Origin: Lentibacter sp. XHP0401
Lineage (GTDB): Bacteria > Pseudomonadota > Alphaproteobacteria > Rhodobacterales > Rhodobacteraceae
Assembly (NCBI RefSeq): GCF_025751535.1
Contig: NZ_JAOWLC010000001.1
Span: forward strand, 310,001-374,000
Reading direction: 5' to 3'
Length of the DNA: 64,000 nt
The notes beneath the pieces were generated by a model. That model made no database searches. It had not been told where the DNA came from and saw nothing but the letters and a program-made list of their open reading frames with translations. The position numbers and the translations under genes were made by a program. Of this stretch, positions 1-9,612 are shown piece by piece. Numbering within the stretch: the stretch's first letter is position 1; each line of letters starts with the position of its first letter.

Positions 1-1993
1 CGACGCTTTCTGCACGGGCGATTAACTTGTCTTTTTGTGCTAGCGAAAGGTTGCCTCGTGCTCTTACGTAAACGATTGCCATTTCTGGTTCGGACTCTAC
101 GAAAAACTCTGTTCCGTTGTTGTTGGCTCCGTAGTAGCCAAAAACAGACATGACGAAAAAGAAGACAGCGGCAACCGACACGACAGGCATAATCGGGTTG
201 GCCGTGATCAGACGAATGAATGATCCGAAAACTGTGCGTTGACGACCCGCTTTTACAGAGTTGTGCTTCCACTTGATTTGAGTCGCCCCCAACGTCACGG
301 AAGATGCAAAACTCCCCAGCAAGAAAATTGCAAATCCAGGCAACAGAGACATGACACCTTCAAGGGGTGCTATGCCGCCAAATAGATAGCCTGGATTGAG
401 AGTTTGTAATGCGCCAAGGAACACCAGGTATAGTGATGGCAGTACCAATGTCGCACGAAGCCACCAAGGCGCTGCAGCGCGCAAAGCATCGGCGGTGTGA
501 GAAAACAGGCGGCTCATGCGGCCAGTCACGCCTCCCATAACAGGCAGATAAATCAGCGCAACAACGAGTGAGGCTGAAAGCACAAATATGAGGGTCACGG
601 GTAGCATCCCCATGAATTGCCCCGGAACGCCTGGCCAGAACAGCATTGGCAGGAAGGCACAGAGTGTGGTGGCAGTGGAGCTTACAACAGGCCAGAACAT
701 CCGCTTGGCGGCTTCCACATAGGCATGCATCGGACCTGAGCCTTCTGAAATGCGTTTGTCGGCATATTCCACAACAACAATCGCTCCATCGACCAGCATC
801 CCCACGGCGAGAATAAGCCCGAACATAACAATGTTGGAAATGGTTATCCCCATCAGGGCAAGCAGGGCAAAGCAAAGCAGAAAAGAGGTGGGAATGGCGA
901 AGCCGACAAGCAGGGCAGGGCGCACGCCGAGCGAAGCCAGTACGACTATCATTACAAGCGCAATAGCAGTCAGAACCGATCCTTCCAGCTGGGCAATCAT
1001 AGAGCCGACAACGCGTGACTGGTCGTTTGATGTTCCGACATATACTGCTGTTTTCAACTCCGCGGGCCATTCGGCACTGGCCTCTGCAACCACCTTTTTA
1101 ACGGCATCGGCCATATCGAGCAGATTGAAGCCTTTACGTTTGACCACCTGCAACGCTACGGTTGTTTCACCGTTAAAACGAGCAGTCCCCATCCGATCCT
1201 CAAATGTGAGCCTGATCTCGGCCAAATCCCCCAGCGTAACAACGCGATCTCCGTTGACTTTGACGGGAAGGTCGTAAACGTCCTTAGGTTCATTAAAACT
1301 TGATGGAATTTTGACAGAGAACGCACCAGTCGCGCTCTCGACCTCTCCGGCAGCGATGAGCTGATTGTTGTTGCGTACAACGTTGATCAACTCCCCAGCG
1401 GTAACATTGTAGGCCTCAAGGCGGAGCGGGTCGATGATGACTTCCAGCATTTCATCACGTTTGCCCGCGATTCCGGCTTCCAGCACAGCATCAAGACTTT
1501 CGATTTTTTCTTGTAAGTCCTCGGCAACGCGGCCCATCGTCCGTTCTGGCACATCGCCTGTCAGATTTATGATCAGAACCGGAAATTCAGAGAAGTTGAT
1601 TTCTTTTATGGTATATTTCTCTGCTCCTTCAGGGAAATTGGCTTCTGCCGAGTTCATGGCTTCACGAACGTCAGCCATGACAGCTGACTTGTCCCAGCCA
1701 AACTCAAACTCGAGGAAAAGACCCGCGTAGTTTTCTGCAGCTGTTGCGGACATAGATTTAAGGCTGTCCAGATCGGCCAGTTCTGTTTCCATCACTTTAA
1801 CAAGCAGTGTTTCACTGTCGCTGGCTGAGATGCCCGGGAATGGGACGGATATAAACAGCCCAGGAATCTGAATGTCAGGCTCGCCTTCTTTGGGCAGTTT
1901 AGCATAGGCAAAGCCACCAACCAGAAGCGACAAGATAATAAATGCCATGATCATCCGCGCACGTGACGCGGCCCAATCAACCAAGCCCGTCAT
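1..1993 (-). CDS. RND-family efflux permease (HAE1/AcrB-like), C-terminus cut by window edge
   Basis: This is the inner-membrane proton-driven pump of a tripartite efflux system; about 664 codons are visible and the C-terminal part lies outside the window. The N-terminus is a membrane anchor followed by the periplasmic porter region (text such as PEGAEKYTIKEINFSEFPV). The TM4 motif reads GMLVDGAIVVVEY: the first of the two proton-relay aspartates of AcrB (D407/D408) is kept and the second is glycine, as in a subgroup of RND pumps. It starts with ATG at 1993, overlapping the stop of the upstream membrane fusion protein by 4 bp, so the two are translationally coupled. The substrate cannot be read from the sequence; no outer-membrane channel gene is visible. 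Confidence 0.93.
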   Translation of the reverse strand, partial: MTGLVDWAASRARMIMAFIILSLLVGGFAYAKLPKEGEPDIQIPGLFISVPFPGISASDSETLLVKVMETELADLDSLKSMSATAAENYAGLFLEFEFGWDKSAVMADVREAMNSAEANFPEGAEKYTIKEINFSEFPVLIINLTGDVPERTMGRVAEDLQEKIESLDAVLEAGIAGKRDEMLEVIIDPLRLEAYNVTAGELINVVRNNNQLIAAGEVESATGAFSVKIPSSFNEPKDVYDLPVKVNGDRVVTLGDLAEIRLTFEDRMGTARFNGETTVALQVVKRKGFNLLDMADAVKKVVAEASAEWPAELKTAVYVGTSNDQSRVVGSMIAQLEGSVLTAIALVMIVVLASLGVRPALLVGFAIPTSFLLCFALLALMGITISNIVMFGLILAVGMLVDGAIVVVEYADKRISEGSGPMHAYVEAAKRMFWPVVSSTATTLCAFLPMLFWPGVPGQFMGMLPVTLIFVLSASLVVALIYLPVMGGVTGRMSRLFSHTADALRAAAPWWLRATLVLPSLYLVFLGALQTLNPGYLFGGIAPLEGVMSLLPGFAIFLLGSFASSVTLGATQIKWKHNSVKAGRQRTVFGSFIRLITANPIMPVVSVAAVFFFVMSVFGYYGANNNGTEFFVESEPEMAIVYVRARGNLSLAQKDKLIARAESV

Positions 1994-3276
1994 TGCGAAC
2001 CATCCTGAAACTCTGCTGTGACGGGGACGCCATCTATCACATATTCCTGCCCAATGATGATGATGTCGGCACTTTCGGGCAAGCCGCTAAGCCAAACACC
2101 GTCAATGTCATCGCGTAGCAAAGTGACTTCTCGAAAAACGGCGGTCTGTTTCTCATCAATAAGGCGTACGCCAAGCAGACCGTCATTATTAAGGGTTAGG
2201 GCCGACTGTGAAACAAGATGAGCCGAGCGACCTTCTGCTGCAATAACAATTTCTGTGGTCTGTCCGTCACGTATTTCTAGGTTTGGGTTGCGAACTTCGA
2301 TTTCAACACGAAATGTACGTGTCAGAGGATCTGCGCTACGCCCCAAAAAGCTGACTGTGCCTGAAAGCTCCTGACCTGTCGTCAAGCGGCCGCCAGCATT
2401 AGCACCTACCTTGATACGGCTTACCTGTGCTTCAGGGACAAAGCCTACAAGTTTGACAGGATCAAGCTGGATGACGGTCGCGCAGGCTCCGCCTGGCTGA
2501 ATAAGTGCTCCAAGCTCGGCGGTGTCACTTTCCAGCAACCCGCCAAAAGGGGCTTTTATCTTAAGCCGCGAAATTTCTTTTTCGGCAGCGGCCACATTTG
2601 CCTCGGCAGACTCAATGGCAGCTTGAACTCCAAGCATGCCAGACTGCGCAGTCTTCAAGGACGCTTCTGCCACTTTGACATTCGCCTCAGCCCCACGCAC
2701 CGAAGCTGCGGTTGAGGCGACACGCGTGTCAGAAGCAAATCCACCTTTTGAAAGCGTTCGCGCCGCGTTGTCGTTGATTTCAGCTTCTTCCAATTGGGCT
2801 TTTGCTTGTTCCAGCTGTGCTTCGGCGCGTGGAATTTGAGCTTGGGTTTCCGGAATACGCGCCATTGCTTCAGCTAGGCGGGCTTGTGCTTCGGCAAGGC
2901 TTGATCCGCGTGTGCCGGGATCTAGTTGGCAAAGGATTTGTCCTTGCTCTACAAATGCGCCCTTGCGTAGCGGCTCCGATATTACCAGCCCAGATGTTTC
3001 TGCCCGCACGTCCACCTGGCGCGCAGCTTCGGTTTGGCCACGCAATACTATCGCACTATCGATTTCGCGTGCATTTGAGTGAATTGCGATAACGCCCACG
3101 CGTCTGCCGGCTGTCTCTTCTGAACTGGAGGGTGAAGTGCTTGCCGCTTCGGATGAGGTTTGTGTTTTTGAAATATTGTTGCCTCGGGCTAATGATAGGA
3201 GAGCCTCGCGCTCGACGACGAGATAGAATAAAAATATTGTGACAATGATGGCCGTTAGGACTGGAATGATCCGCAT
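1990..3276 (-). CDS. Periplasmic adaptor (membrane fusion protein) of RND efflux pump
   Basis: A 428-residue HlyD/MFP-family adaptor that links the RND permease to an outer-membrane channel. Residues 1-25 form a hydrophobic membrane anchor (LTAIIVTIFLFYLVV). A low-complexity Ser/Thr linker follows, then a barrel-sandwich half with VDVRAETSGLV, a long Ala/Glu-rich alpha-helical hairpin, the second half with KIKAPFGGLLE, and a beta-barrel region. I start it at the ATG at 3276, which begins with the signal anchor and has AAGGCG upstream; a longer in-frame start at 3330 would add 18 residues unlike a signal. The gene overlaps the permease start by 4 bp (ATGA). The 238-bp gap to the divergent gene at 3515 must hold the promoter. 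Confidence 0.9.
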   Translation of the reverse strand: MRIIPVLTAIIVTIFLFYLVVEREALLSLARGNNISKTQTSSEAASTSPSSSEETAGRRVGVIAIHSNAREIDSAIVLRGQTEAARQVDVRAETSGLVISEPLRKGAFVEQGQILCQLDPGTRGSSLAEAQARLAEAMARIPETQAQIPRAEAQLEQAKAQLEEAEINDNAARTLSKGGFASDTRVASTAASVRGAEANVKVAEASLKTAQSGMLGVQAAIESAEANVAAAEKEISRLKIKAPFGGLLESDTAELGALIQPGGACATVIQLDPVKLVGFVPEAQVSRIKVGANAGGRLTTGQELSGTVSFLGRSADPLTRTFRVEIEVRNPNLEIRDGQTTEIVIAAEGRSAHLVSQSALTLNNDGLLGVRLIDEKQTAVFREVTLLRDDIDGVWLSGLPESADIIIIGQEYVIDGVPVTAEFQDGSQ

Positions 3277-3514
3277 CTTTTCGCCTTGTTTTGGCAGGTA
3301 GAGGACCCTGCCTTGGAGTGATGAAACCACTTTATTACATTGCTTCGCAAATAAATCAGATTCATTCAGCTGTCCAGTTTACTCTAGGTTGCCCGGTTCG
3401 TCATCATATGGGTTTCAGTGTGGTTAGGTTTGCGATGGGACGCCGATCTTTAAGGCAGGCCTTGGCAGGCGCATGTTGAGGCTGTAAGAGGGGGAAAATA
3501 GTGGGGGCAAACGC

Positions 3515-4180
3515 TTGAGCGATACCGATAGTTTTATTGAAGAAGTTACGGAAGAAGTTCGCCGTGATCGCCTATTCGCTTGGGTGAAGCGTTACGGCTG
3601 GATCGTGATTTGTGTTGTGCTTCTGACTGTAGGAGCAGCAGCCTTCTACGAATACCGCAAAGCGCAATCAACCGCGCAGGCACAAGCCTTCGGTGATAAC
3701 GTATTGGCGGCCCTTGATAGTAACGCGGCAGAAGAACGTGCACTGGCGCTAGCCGGAATTGAGACCGGTGCTGACGGATCAGCCTCTGTGCTTGGGCTCT
3801 TGCGTGCGAAAGAGTTGTTTGAAGCGGGCAATATTGCCGATGCCAAGGCTGCTCTTCAGCAGGTTTCGGATGATTCTACCGCACCATTGGTTTACCGCCA
3901 AGTCGCTACGTTCAAGTTGCTGGCATTGCAAACGGATGATTTGAGCGTTGAAGAGCGCAGTGCCGGGTATCAGGCATTGATCGGCGGCAACCCGCAGCTC
4001 GGAGTCTTGGCTGAAGAGCAACTTGCGCTTCTTGACATCGAGCAAGGCAAAACAAAAGAAGCGATTGCAGCGCTGAATTCCATCGTTCAAGATGCAGAAG
4101 CAACTGCGGGGCTTAAGCGGCGTGCAACCCAGCTTATTATCGCACTGGGCGGTGAGTTAACCGACGTTCTTGTTGAATAA
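3515..4180 (+). CDS. TPR-like single-pass membrane protein (YfgM/TPR_21 type)
   Basis: A 221-residue protein with a cytoplasmic acidic N-terminus, one transmembrane helix at about residues 27-46 (WIVICVVLLTVGAAAFYEY) and a periplasmic helical TPR-like domain rich in Ala and Glu. This is the architecture of YfgM, which sits next to bamB and der in many proteobacteria, exactly as here. YfgM is known as a partner of the Sec translocon and periplasmic chaperones; whether this copy does the same is inference. The only usable start is TTG at 3515, preceded by a G-rich stretch about 8 bp upstream; the upstream GTG at 3501 runs into a stop. bamB follows after 56 bp on the same strand. Confidence 0.82.
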   Translation: MSDTDSFIEEVTEEVRRDRLFAWVKRYGWIVICVVLLTVGAAAFYEYRKAQSTAQAQAFGDNVLAALDSNAAEERALALAGIETGADGSASVLGLLRAKELFEAGNIADAKAALQQVSDDSTAPLVYRQVATFKLLALQTDDLSVEERSAGYQALIGGNPQLGVLAEEQLALLDIEQGKTKEAIAALNSIVQDAEATAGLKRRATQLIIALGGELTDVLVE

Positions 4181-4236
4181 CGCACCAACGGGTGACTATG
4201 AAGAGAGCGACAGAAGAGGCTGAAGGGAAGATCAAT

Positions 4237-5583
4237 ATGAAATCTGGTTCGCGTAAGTCGGGCATGTTGTCTCTTCTCGCAGGTGGAGCTGCCCTTTTAT
4301 TGCTCAGCGCCTGTGAAGAACCCGAAGTTGTTCTGGCGGGCAAGCGGGAGGCACTCCGCGCTGAAGAGAGCAATGCAAATACCCCTGTTGCGGCACGTTC
4401 GATGGAGAACCGCTCTCTTGCTGTATCGCTTGTTGCGCCACAAAATAATGCAGGCTGGTTTCAGCGTCATAATAGCCCTCACACCCGAGTTTCCCATCCT
4501 GCATTTTCGGGGGCTCTAGAGCCACTTTGGAGTGCGGACATCGGAGCAGGGGACAGCCGCTCTGGCCGTATAACCTCCGAGCCGGTGGTTGCTGCAGGTA
4601 AAGTTTTCACACTTGATTCCGAGGCGCGCGTAACCGCGACATCGGTTAGCGGAGCGCCGGTCTGGAACATTAGCCTCGTTCCGCCACGGGATGCCGCACG
4701 GGATGCGACTGGGGGCGGTATCGCCTTTGCGGATGGCGCGTTGTTTGTGTCTTCAGGTTTTGGTTTGGTCACGGCTCTTGATGCCAATACTGGGCAAGAA
4801 CTGTGGCAGCAAAAGCTTCAGGCCTCGGCAACTGGTATGCCTACGGTGAAAGACGGGATCGTTTATCTCGTTGCTGGAGATTCAACTGCGTGGGCGCTGG
4901 ATACAAATTCTGGCCGCATTCTTTGGCAACTAGGGTCGGCTGCGGACAAAAACAATGTCCTTGGCGGGCCAGCGCCTGCTGTGAACGACAATCTGGTTGT
5001 ATTTTCATTTGGCTCAAACGAGTTGCAGGCCGCATTTCGACAGGGTGGGCTTCGTATTTGGGATGCCGCGATCTCGGGCCAACGGGTTGGGTTTTCACGT
5101 AGCCGAATTACTGATATCACGGGTGATCCAGTAATAGTCGGTGATAAAATCTACGCGGGAACGTTCTCTGGGCGCACTGTTGCACTAGATACTGCGAGCG
5201 GCGAACGGATTTGGACAGCTGAAGAAGGCCCCATGAGTCCTGTCTGGGTGGCAGGTGGTTCTGTCTTTATGGTCACCGACAATAACGAGTTGGTTCGGTT
5301 GGATGCGACCAATGGTGAGCGTATATGGGGCACAAAACTTCCGTTCTTTGTGAAAGACCGACCCAAACGCCAAAAAACAGTATTTACTCACTATGGCCCT
5401 GTTCTGGCTGGCGGGCGCCTCTACGTGGCTTCGAATGATGGTTTAATCCGAGTGTTCAACCCTGAAGACGGAAGCCTTATAAAAACTGGCGAGCTTCCAA
5501 GCGGCGCAGCTACTAGCCCAGTTTTTGCGGGCGGGGTTATGTATGTTGTCAATCGCAAGGGTCAACTTTTCGCTTTCCGTTGA
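4237..5583 (+). CDS. bamB: Outer-membrane assembly lipoprotein BamB
   Basis: A 448-residue lipoprotein of the BAM complex, which folds beta-barrel proteins into the outer membrane. The N-terminus is a lipoprotein signal ending in LLLLSAC, with Cys as the lipidated residue. The rest is a PQQ-type beta-propeller with recurring blades: ALDANTGQELW, ALDTNSGRILW, ALDTASGERIW and RLDATNGERIW. I chose the ATG at 4237, which has GAAGGGAAG about 8 bp upstream and opens directly into the signal peptide; the in-frame ATG at 4192 adds 15 charged residues and has no good ribosome site. It lies between the TPR protein and der, the usual order. Confidence 0.92.
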   Translation: MKSGSRKSGMLSLLAGGAALLLLSACEEPEVVLAGKREALRAEESNANTPVAARSMENRSLAVSLVAPQNNAGWFQRHNSPHTRVSHPAFSGALEPLWSADIGAGDSRSGRITSEPVVAAGKVFTLDSEARVTATSVSGAPVWNISLVPPRDAARDATGGGIAFADGALFVSSGFGLVTALDANTGQELWQQKLQASATGMPTVKDGIVYLVAGDSTAWALDTNSGRILWQLGSAADKNNVLGGPAPAVNDNLVVFSFGSNELQAAFRQGGLRIWDAAISGQRVGFSRSRITDITGDPVIVGDKIYAGTFSGRTVALDTASGERIWTAEEGPMSPVWVAGGSVFMVTDNNELVRLDATNGERIWGTKLPFFVKDRPKRQKTVFTHYGPVLAGGRLYVASNDGLIRVFNPEDGSLIKTGELPSGAATSPVFAGGVMYVVNRKGQLFAFR

Positions 5584-5629
5584 CCTGAATGTAAGTTAGT
5601 TGCGTCTTTTCGCGACTGGAGCGCTAATC

Positions 5630-7084
5630 ATGAGTTTTACACTGGCCATTGTCGGCCGGCCTAATGTCGGCAAATCGACCTTGTTCAACCGTCTGGTTGG
5701 CAAGCGGCTTGCTTTGGTTGACGACCAACCAGGTGTAACAAGGGATCTGCGCGAGGGTGAAGCCAAACTTGGCGATCTACGGTTTACAGTAATCGATACT
5801 GCCGGCTTGGAAGACGCAACGGACGACTCTTTGCAAGGGCGTATGCGTCGCTTGACTGAGCGTGCAGTCGAGATGGCTGATGCATGCCTCTTCATGATTG
5901 ATGCTCGCATGGGGGTGACGCCTACCGACGAAGTGTTTGCTGATATTTTACGTCGTAAGGGCAAGCCCGTTTTTGTGGCTGCCAACAAAGCTGAAGGCAT
6001 GGCGGCAGATGCGGGCGTAATGGAGGCGTATGGCCTTGGTATAGGTGAGCCAATTCGGCTTTCAGCCGAGCACGGTGAGGGGCTAAACGAGCTATATTCT
6101 GCGCTCATGCCAATGGCTGACGCTTTTGAAGAGCGCGCCAAGGAAATCGCTCCTGATGTGGACGTTACGGTAGATGATGAGGACGATGTTCCAGATCATA
6201 CACCGACGATCAAACGCCCCTTGCAGGTTGCAGTTGTGGGCCGCCCCAACGCGGGTAAATCTACGCTGATCAACAAAATACTTGGTGAAGACCGCCTTCT
6301 GACCGGCCCGGAAGCTGGCATCACGCGTGACGCGATTTCGCTGACACTGGAGTGGTCAGGGACGCCAGTACGAATTTTTGATACCGCTGGCATGCGCAAA
6401 AAGGCGAAGGTGCAGGACAAGCTTGAAAAGCTTTCGGTCTCTGATGGTTTGCGGGCAGTAAAATTTGCTGAAGTCGTGGTTGTTCTGCTTGATGCTGCCA
6501 TTCCTTTTGAGCAACAAGATTTACGTATTGCCGATTTGGCCGAACGTGAAGGTCGCGCTGTAGTTGTGGCGGTGAACAAGTGGGATATCGAAGACGAGAA
6601 GCAGGATAAGCTTCGTGATTTGAAAGAATCATTCACACGTCTGCTGCCGCAACTTCGAGGGGCCCCCCTTATCACCGTATCAGCTAAAACCGGACGAGGC
6701 CTTGAGCGTTTACATGATGCAATCGTGAAAGCGCATGATGTTTGGAACAAGCGGATCAGCACGGCGCACCTCAATCGCTGGCTTGATGGAATGGTGCAAG
6801 CGCACCCGCCGCCCGCTCCGCAAGGAAAGCGCATCAAGCTGCGCTATATGACGCAAGCTAAAACTCGTCCGCCGGGGTTTGTAGTGATGTGTTCGCACCC
6901 GGACAAAATGCCAACAGCTTATTCACGCTATCTAGTGAACGGGTTGCGCGAAGACTTTGATATGCCAGGAACGCCTATTCGCCTCTACATCCGTGGGCAG
7001 GGCGATGCCAATCCTTATAAGGGCAAGAAGAAGCCGGGTCCTTCGAAACTTCGAAAGCATACTCTTGGTAAGAAGAAAGATTAA
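5630..7084 (+). CDS. der: Ribosome biogenesis GTPase Der (EngA)
   Basis: A 484-residue GTPase with two tandem G domains followed by a KH-like domain, needed for 50S subunit maturation. The first P-loop GRPNVGKST is near residue 8 and the second, GRPNAGKST, near residue 204. DTAG (G3) and NKAE/NKWD (G4) motifs follow in each domain, and an acidic linker (VDDEDDVPD) separates them. The ATG at 5630 is preceded by GGAG; the TTG at 5600 would prepend 10 residues that are not part of the family. It follows bamB by 46 bp, so the TPR protein, bamB and der look like one operon. The stop overlaps that of the convergent gene by 4 bp. Confidence 0.97.
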   Translation: MSFTLAIVGRPNVGKSTLFNRLVGKRLALVDDQPGVTRDLREGEAKLGDLRFTVIDTAGLEDATDDSLQGRMRRLTERAVEMADACLFMIDARMGVTPTDEVFADILRRKGKPVFVAANKAEGMAADAGVMEAYGLGIGEPIRLSAEHGEGLNELYSALMPMADAFEERAKEIAPDVDVTVDDEDDVPDHTPTIKRPLQVAVVGRPNAGKSTLINKILGEDRLLTGPEAGITRDAISLTLEWSGTPVRIFDTAGMRKKAKVQDKLEKLSVSDGLRAVKFAEVVVVLLDAAIPFEQQDLRIADLAEREGRAVVVAVNKWDIEDEKQDKLRDLKESFTRLLPQLRGAPLITVSAKTGRGLERLHDAIVKAHDVWNKRISTAHLNRWLDGMVQAHPPPAPQGKRIKLRYMTQAKTRPPGFVVMCSHPDKMPTAYSRYLVNGLREDFDMPGTPIRLYIRGQGDANPYKGKKKPGPSKLRKHTLGKKKD

Positions 7085-7785
7085 GAGCGTCGGTGTTTCA
7101 GTGTTGCGAGGGTTAGATAGGCAATTCCAACGCTCGCCAGCCCGATCACGCTTGTATTGACTGGCTCAAAGTTGCTGATAATCACGCCAACAAGCGCCCA
7201 GATTACTGCCAATGGGTAAGCTAACGTATCAGGGCGCGCTTTTTGCATGGCGACAGCAATAGCAAGCGCTATTGCAAGCCCGATGAAGGCAGCGGTGGTT
7301 TGGGATGTGTAGCCATATCCTGCGAGCAGTAAGCCAATAGAAACCGAAGAGGCCGCAGTAAGCCAACCGGCATAGGCTCCGATAGGTTCGCGCTGCCACC
7401 ATCTGTCAGTGGAGCCGCTTCTGGCAAGTGCAGCAAGCGCGCCGATCAGCATGACCCAGATGAGCGCTGTTGCCCATATAACGGAAAGCTGCGCAACCGC
7501 GATCCAGGAGGCGCCCACAGCAAGGCTGACAAAAAGCGCAGGTCGGCCATCTTCCCAAGTTCCATCATCGGCCCGGCTGAATAAGCCGAACCCTGTTCCC
7601 AGGATGAGCCAAATATAGATTAGCCCCCAAATGGAAAATGCGTAGCCTGCAGGTTGAATGGGCGGGTTTTCCTGAGGAACGGGGAATTGACTGGCCTCAA
7701 ATCCATTGAAACCACTCGTCATAAACGGGGAGACCGCAAAAAAGACTGCGGCAACAAAAGTCATAATGGCGAATATGCGCTTCAT
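7081..7785 (-). CDS. TspO/MBR-related tryptophan-rich membrane protein
   Basis: A 234-residue polytopic membrane protein with about six or seven hydrophobic helices, richer in Trp than an average membrane protein ([26 protein letters not shown]). The segments [20 protein letters not shown] and [15 protein letters not shown] resemble the TspO/MBR tryptophan-rich sensory protein family, whose classical members of about 160 residues bind porphyrins. The extra length marks it as one of the longer relatives. Function is not shown here. It is transcribed alone, convergent with der, with a 32-bp gap from serS, which could be co-transcribed upstream of it. Confidence 0.75.
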   Translation of the reverse strand: MKRIFAIMTFVAAVFFAVSPFMTSGFNGFEASQFPVPQENPPIQPAGYAFSIWGLIYIWLILGTGFGLFSRADDGTWEDGRPALFVSLAVGASWIAVAQLSVIWATALIWVMLIGALAALARSGSTDRWWQREPIGAYAGWLTAASSVSIGLLLAGYGYTSQTTAAFIGLAIALAIAVAMQKARPDTLAYPLAVIWALVGVIISNFEPVNTSVIGLASVGIAYLTLATLKHRRS

Positions 7786-7817
7786 TGAATTACCCTATGC
7801 ATTGTGACCCCGTCACT

Positions 7818-9110
7818 TCAAGCCAGAGTGCCATCTGCATTTAAAACCGTGCGTCCACCAAGGTAAGGTGTAAGAGCCGCAGGAATCGATACTGAACCAT
7901 TCTGCTGCTGCCCGTTTTCCAACACTGCAATAAGCGCGCGCCCAACCGCAAGCCCGGACCCGTTGAGTGTATGAACATATTGTGGCTTGCCGCCGTCAGC
8001 CGGCTTGAAGCGCGCCTGCATGCGGCGGGCTTGGAAATCACCACAAACAGATACAGAGCTGATCTCGCGGTATTTACCCTGCCCGGGAAGCCAGACTTCA
8101 ATATCATGCGTCTTGATCGCTCCAAACCCTATGTCACCGGTGCAGAGAATGACTGTTCGGTAAGGTAGCCCGAGCTTCTCAAGAATGCCCTCTGCACAAC
8201 GCGTCATGCGGTCGTGTTCGATAAGGCTTTCGTCAGGGTGAGTGATGGAGACCATTTCGACTTTCTCGAACTGATGCTGTCGCAACATGCCTGAAGTGTC
8301 GCGTCCAGCGCTTCCGGCTTCCGAACGAAAGCACTGGGTATGAGCCACATAACGACGGGGTAGGGAGCTTTGCTCCAAAGTTGTCCCGTTTACCATATTC
8401 GTCAAAGGAACCTCAGCAGTTGGCACAAGCCACCAGCCATTTGTCGTCTGGTAGCTGTCTTCGCCAAATTTTGGTAACTGTCCTGTACCATACATCATTT
8501 CTTCTTTGACGAGCACAGGGGCCCATGTCTCCTCGAGGCCATTCTCTTCAATATGCGTGTCGAGCATGAACTGCGCCAGTGCCCTGTGAAGACGCGCTAT
8601 TGAACCGGACAAAACAACAAAACGGCTGCCAGATAACTTGGCTGCGGTTTCAAAATCCATACCCGTTTTAACGGCTTCAATTTCAAAGTGCTCGCGGGCT
8701 TCGAAATCAATTTCGCGTGGGGTGCCCCAGTGGCGGATTTCGACGTTGTCGTTTTCGTCTGCGCCATCGGGGACATCGTTGTGCACTAAATTCGGCAAGC
8801 TGGAGAGCATTTCGTAAAGCTGATTGTCGAGCGCTTTCGCAGATGCTTGCAACTCTGAAACTTCGGCCTTTTTTGCGGCGACTTCCTCGCGCAGGTTATT
8901 GAAAGCGGTTTCGTCCCCTGCGGCTTTCGCGGCACCGATGTCTTTTGCTGCTTTGTTTTGAGAGGCTTGAGCAGTCTCTGCGGCCAGTATCATCATTCGT
9001 CGTTCCTCATCAAGCTTGAGGACGTCGGCTGAAACGGGCGTGAGGCCACGGCGTTGCATGGCCGCGTCAAAGGCGCTCGGATTGTCTCTGATAGCGCGAA
9101 TGTCGTGCAT
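7818..9110 (-). CDS. serS: Seryl-tRNA synthetase
   Basis: A class II aminoacyl-tRNA synthetase of 430 residues, the normal family length. Residues 1-105 form the antiparallel coiled-coil tRNA-binding arm ([13 protein letters not shown] onward, rich in Ala/Lys/Glu). The catalytic core follows with motif 2 around [21 protein letters not shown] and motif 3 around [15 protein letters not shown] near the C-terminus. It starts with ATG at 9110 ([14 protein letters not shown]), the standard serS opening. It is divergent from yajC; the roughly 185-bp gap must carry promoters for both directions. Confidence 0.97.
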   Translation of the reverse strand: MHDIRAIRDNPSAFDAAMQRRGLTPVSADVLKLDEERRMMILAAETAQASQNKAAKDIGAAKAAGDETAFNNLREEVAAKKAEVSELQASAKALDNQLYEMLSSLPNLVHNDVPDGADENDNVEIRHWGTPREIDFEAREHFEIEAVKTGMDFETAAKLSGSRFVVLSGSIARLHRALAQFMLDTHIEENGLEETWAPVLVKEEMMYGTGQLPKFGEDSYQTTNGWWLVPTAEVPLTNMVNGTTLEQSSLPRRYVAHTQCFRSEAGSAGRDTSGMLRQHQFEKVEMVSITHPDESLIEHDRMTRCAEGILEKLGLPYRTVILCTGDIGFGAIKTHDIEVWLPGQGKYREISSVSVCGDFQARRMQARFKPADGGKPQYVHTLNGSGLAVGRALIAVLENGQQQNGSVSIPAALTPYLGGRTVLNADGTLA

Positions 9111-9295
9111 CTTTTGTGTCCTTCTGCGAAATGAGTCTGTTTTGCTGTCTTATGGCCGATTTAGCTGCCTGAGGTAAACGGGTGATTGTGCGCCTTTGGG
9201 ATTTCCCATTGCCCATTGCAAACATAACTGTTCGGGCATAGGTAGGGCTGAATTTGAAGGGCTTTGCCCAAAACCAGACCACGACGGGGGCGCAT

Positions 9296-9574
9296 ATGAG
9301 ACCTGGTGACTTGCTGATGTTGGCCGCGATTTTCGCGATCATGTACTTTCTTTTGATCCGACCACAGCAAAAGAAAATGAAAGAACACCAACAAATGATC
9401 GAGAACATCCGCCGCGGTGATCAAGTGATTACGCAGGGCGGGATCATCGGCAAGGTTGTAAAAGTGCGTGATGATGGCGAACTCGAAGTCGAGATTGCCG
9501 ACGGTGTCAAAGTCCGCGTGATCAAAGGTACGGTCGCGCAGGTGCTTAATAAAACCGAACCAGCCAAAGCGTAA
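9296..9574 (+). CDS. yajC: Sec translocon accessory protein YajC
   Basis: A 92-residue single-pass membrane protein that associates with SecDF. One N-terminal helix (LLMLAAIFAIMYFLLI) is followed by the signature RPQQKKMKEHQQM and a small cytoplasmic beta-rich domain (GDQVITQGGIIGKV). The ATG at 9296 has GGGGG about 6 bp upstream and is preferred over a TTG 42 bp upstream. It heads the yajC-secD-secF group, with secD 38 bp downstream. Confidence 0.95.
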   Translation: MRPGDLLMLAAIFAIMYFLLIRPQQKKMKEHQQMIENIRRGDQVITQGGIIGKVVKVRDDGELEVEIADGVKVRVIKGTVAQVLNKTEPAKA

Positions 9575-9612
9575 GCTTTCAAACCGACAAAAAAGACGGG
9601 GCAGAGCTACCA

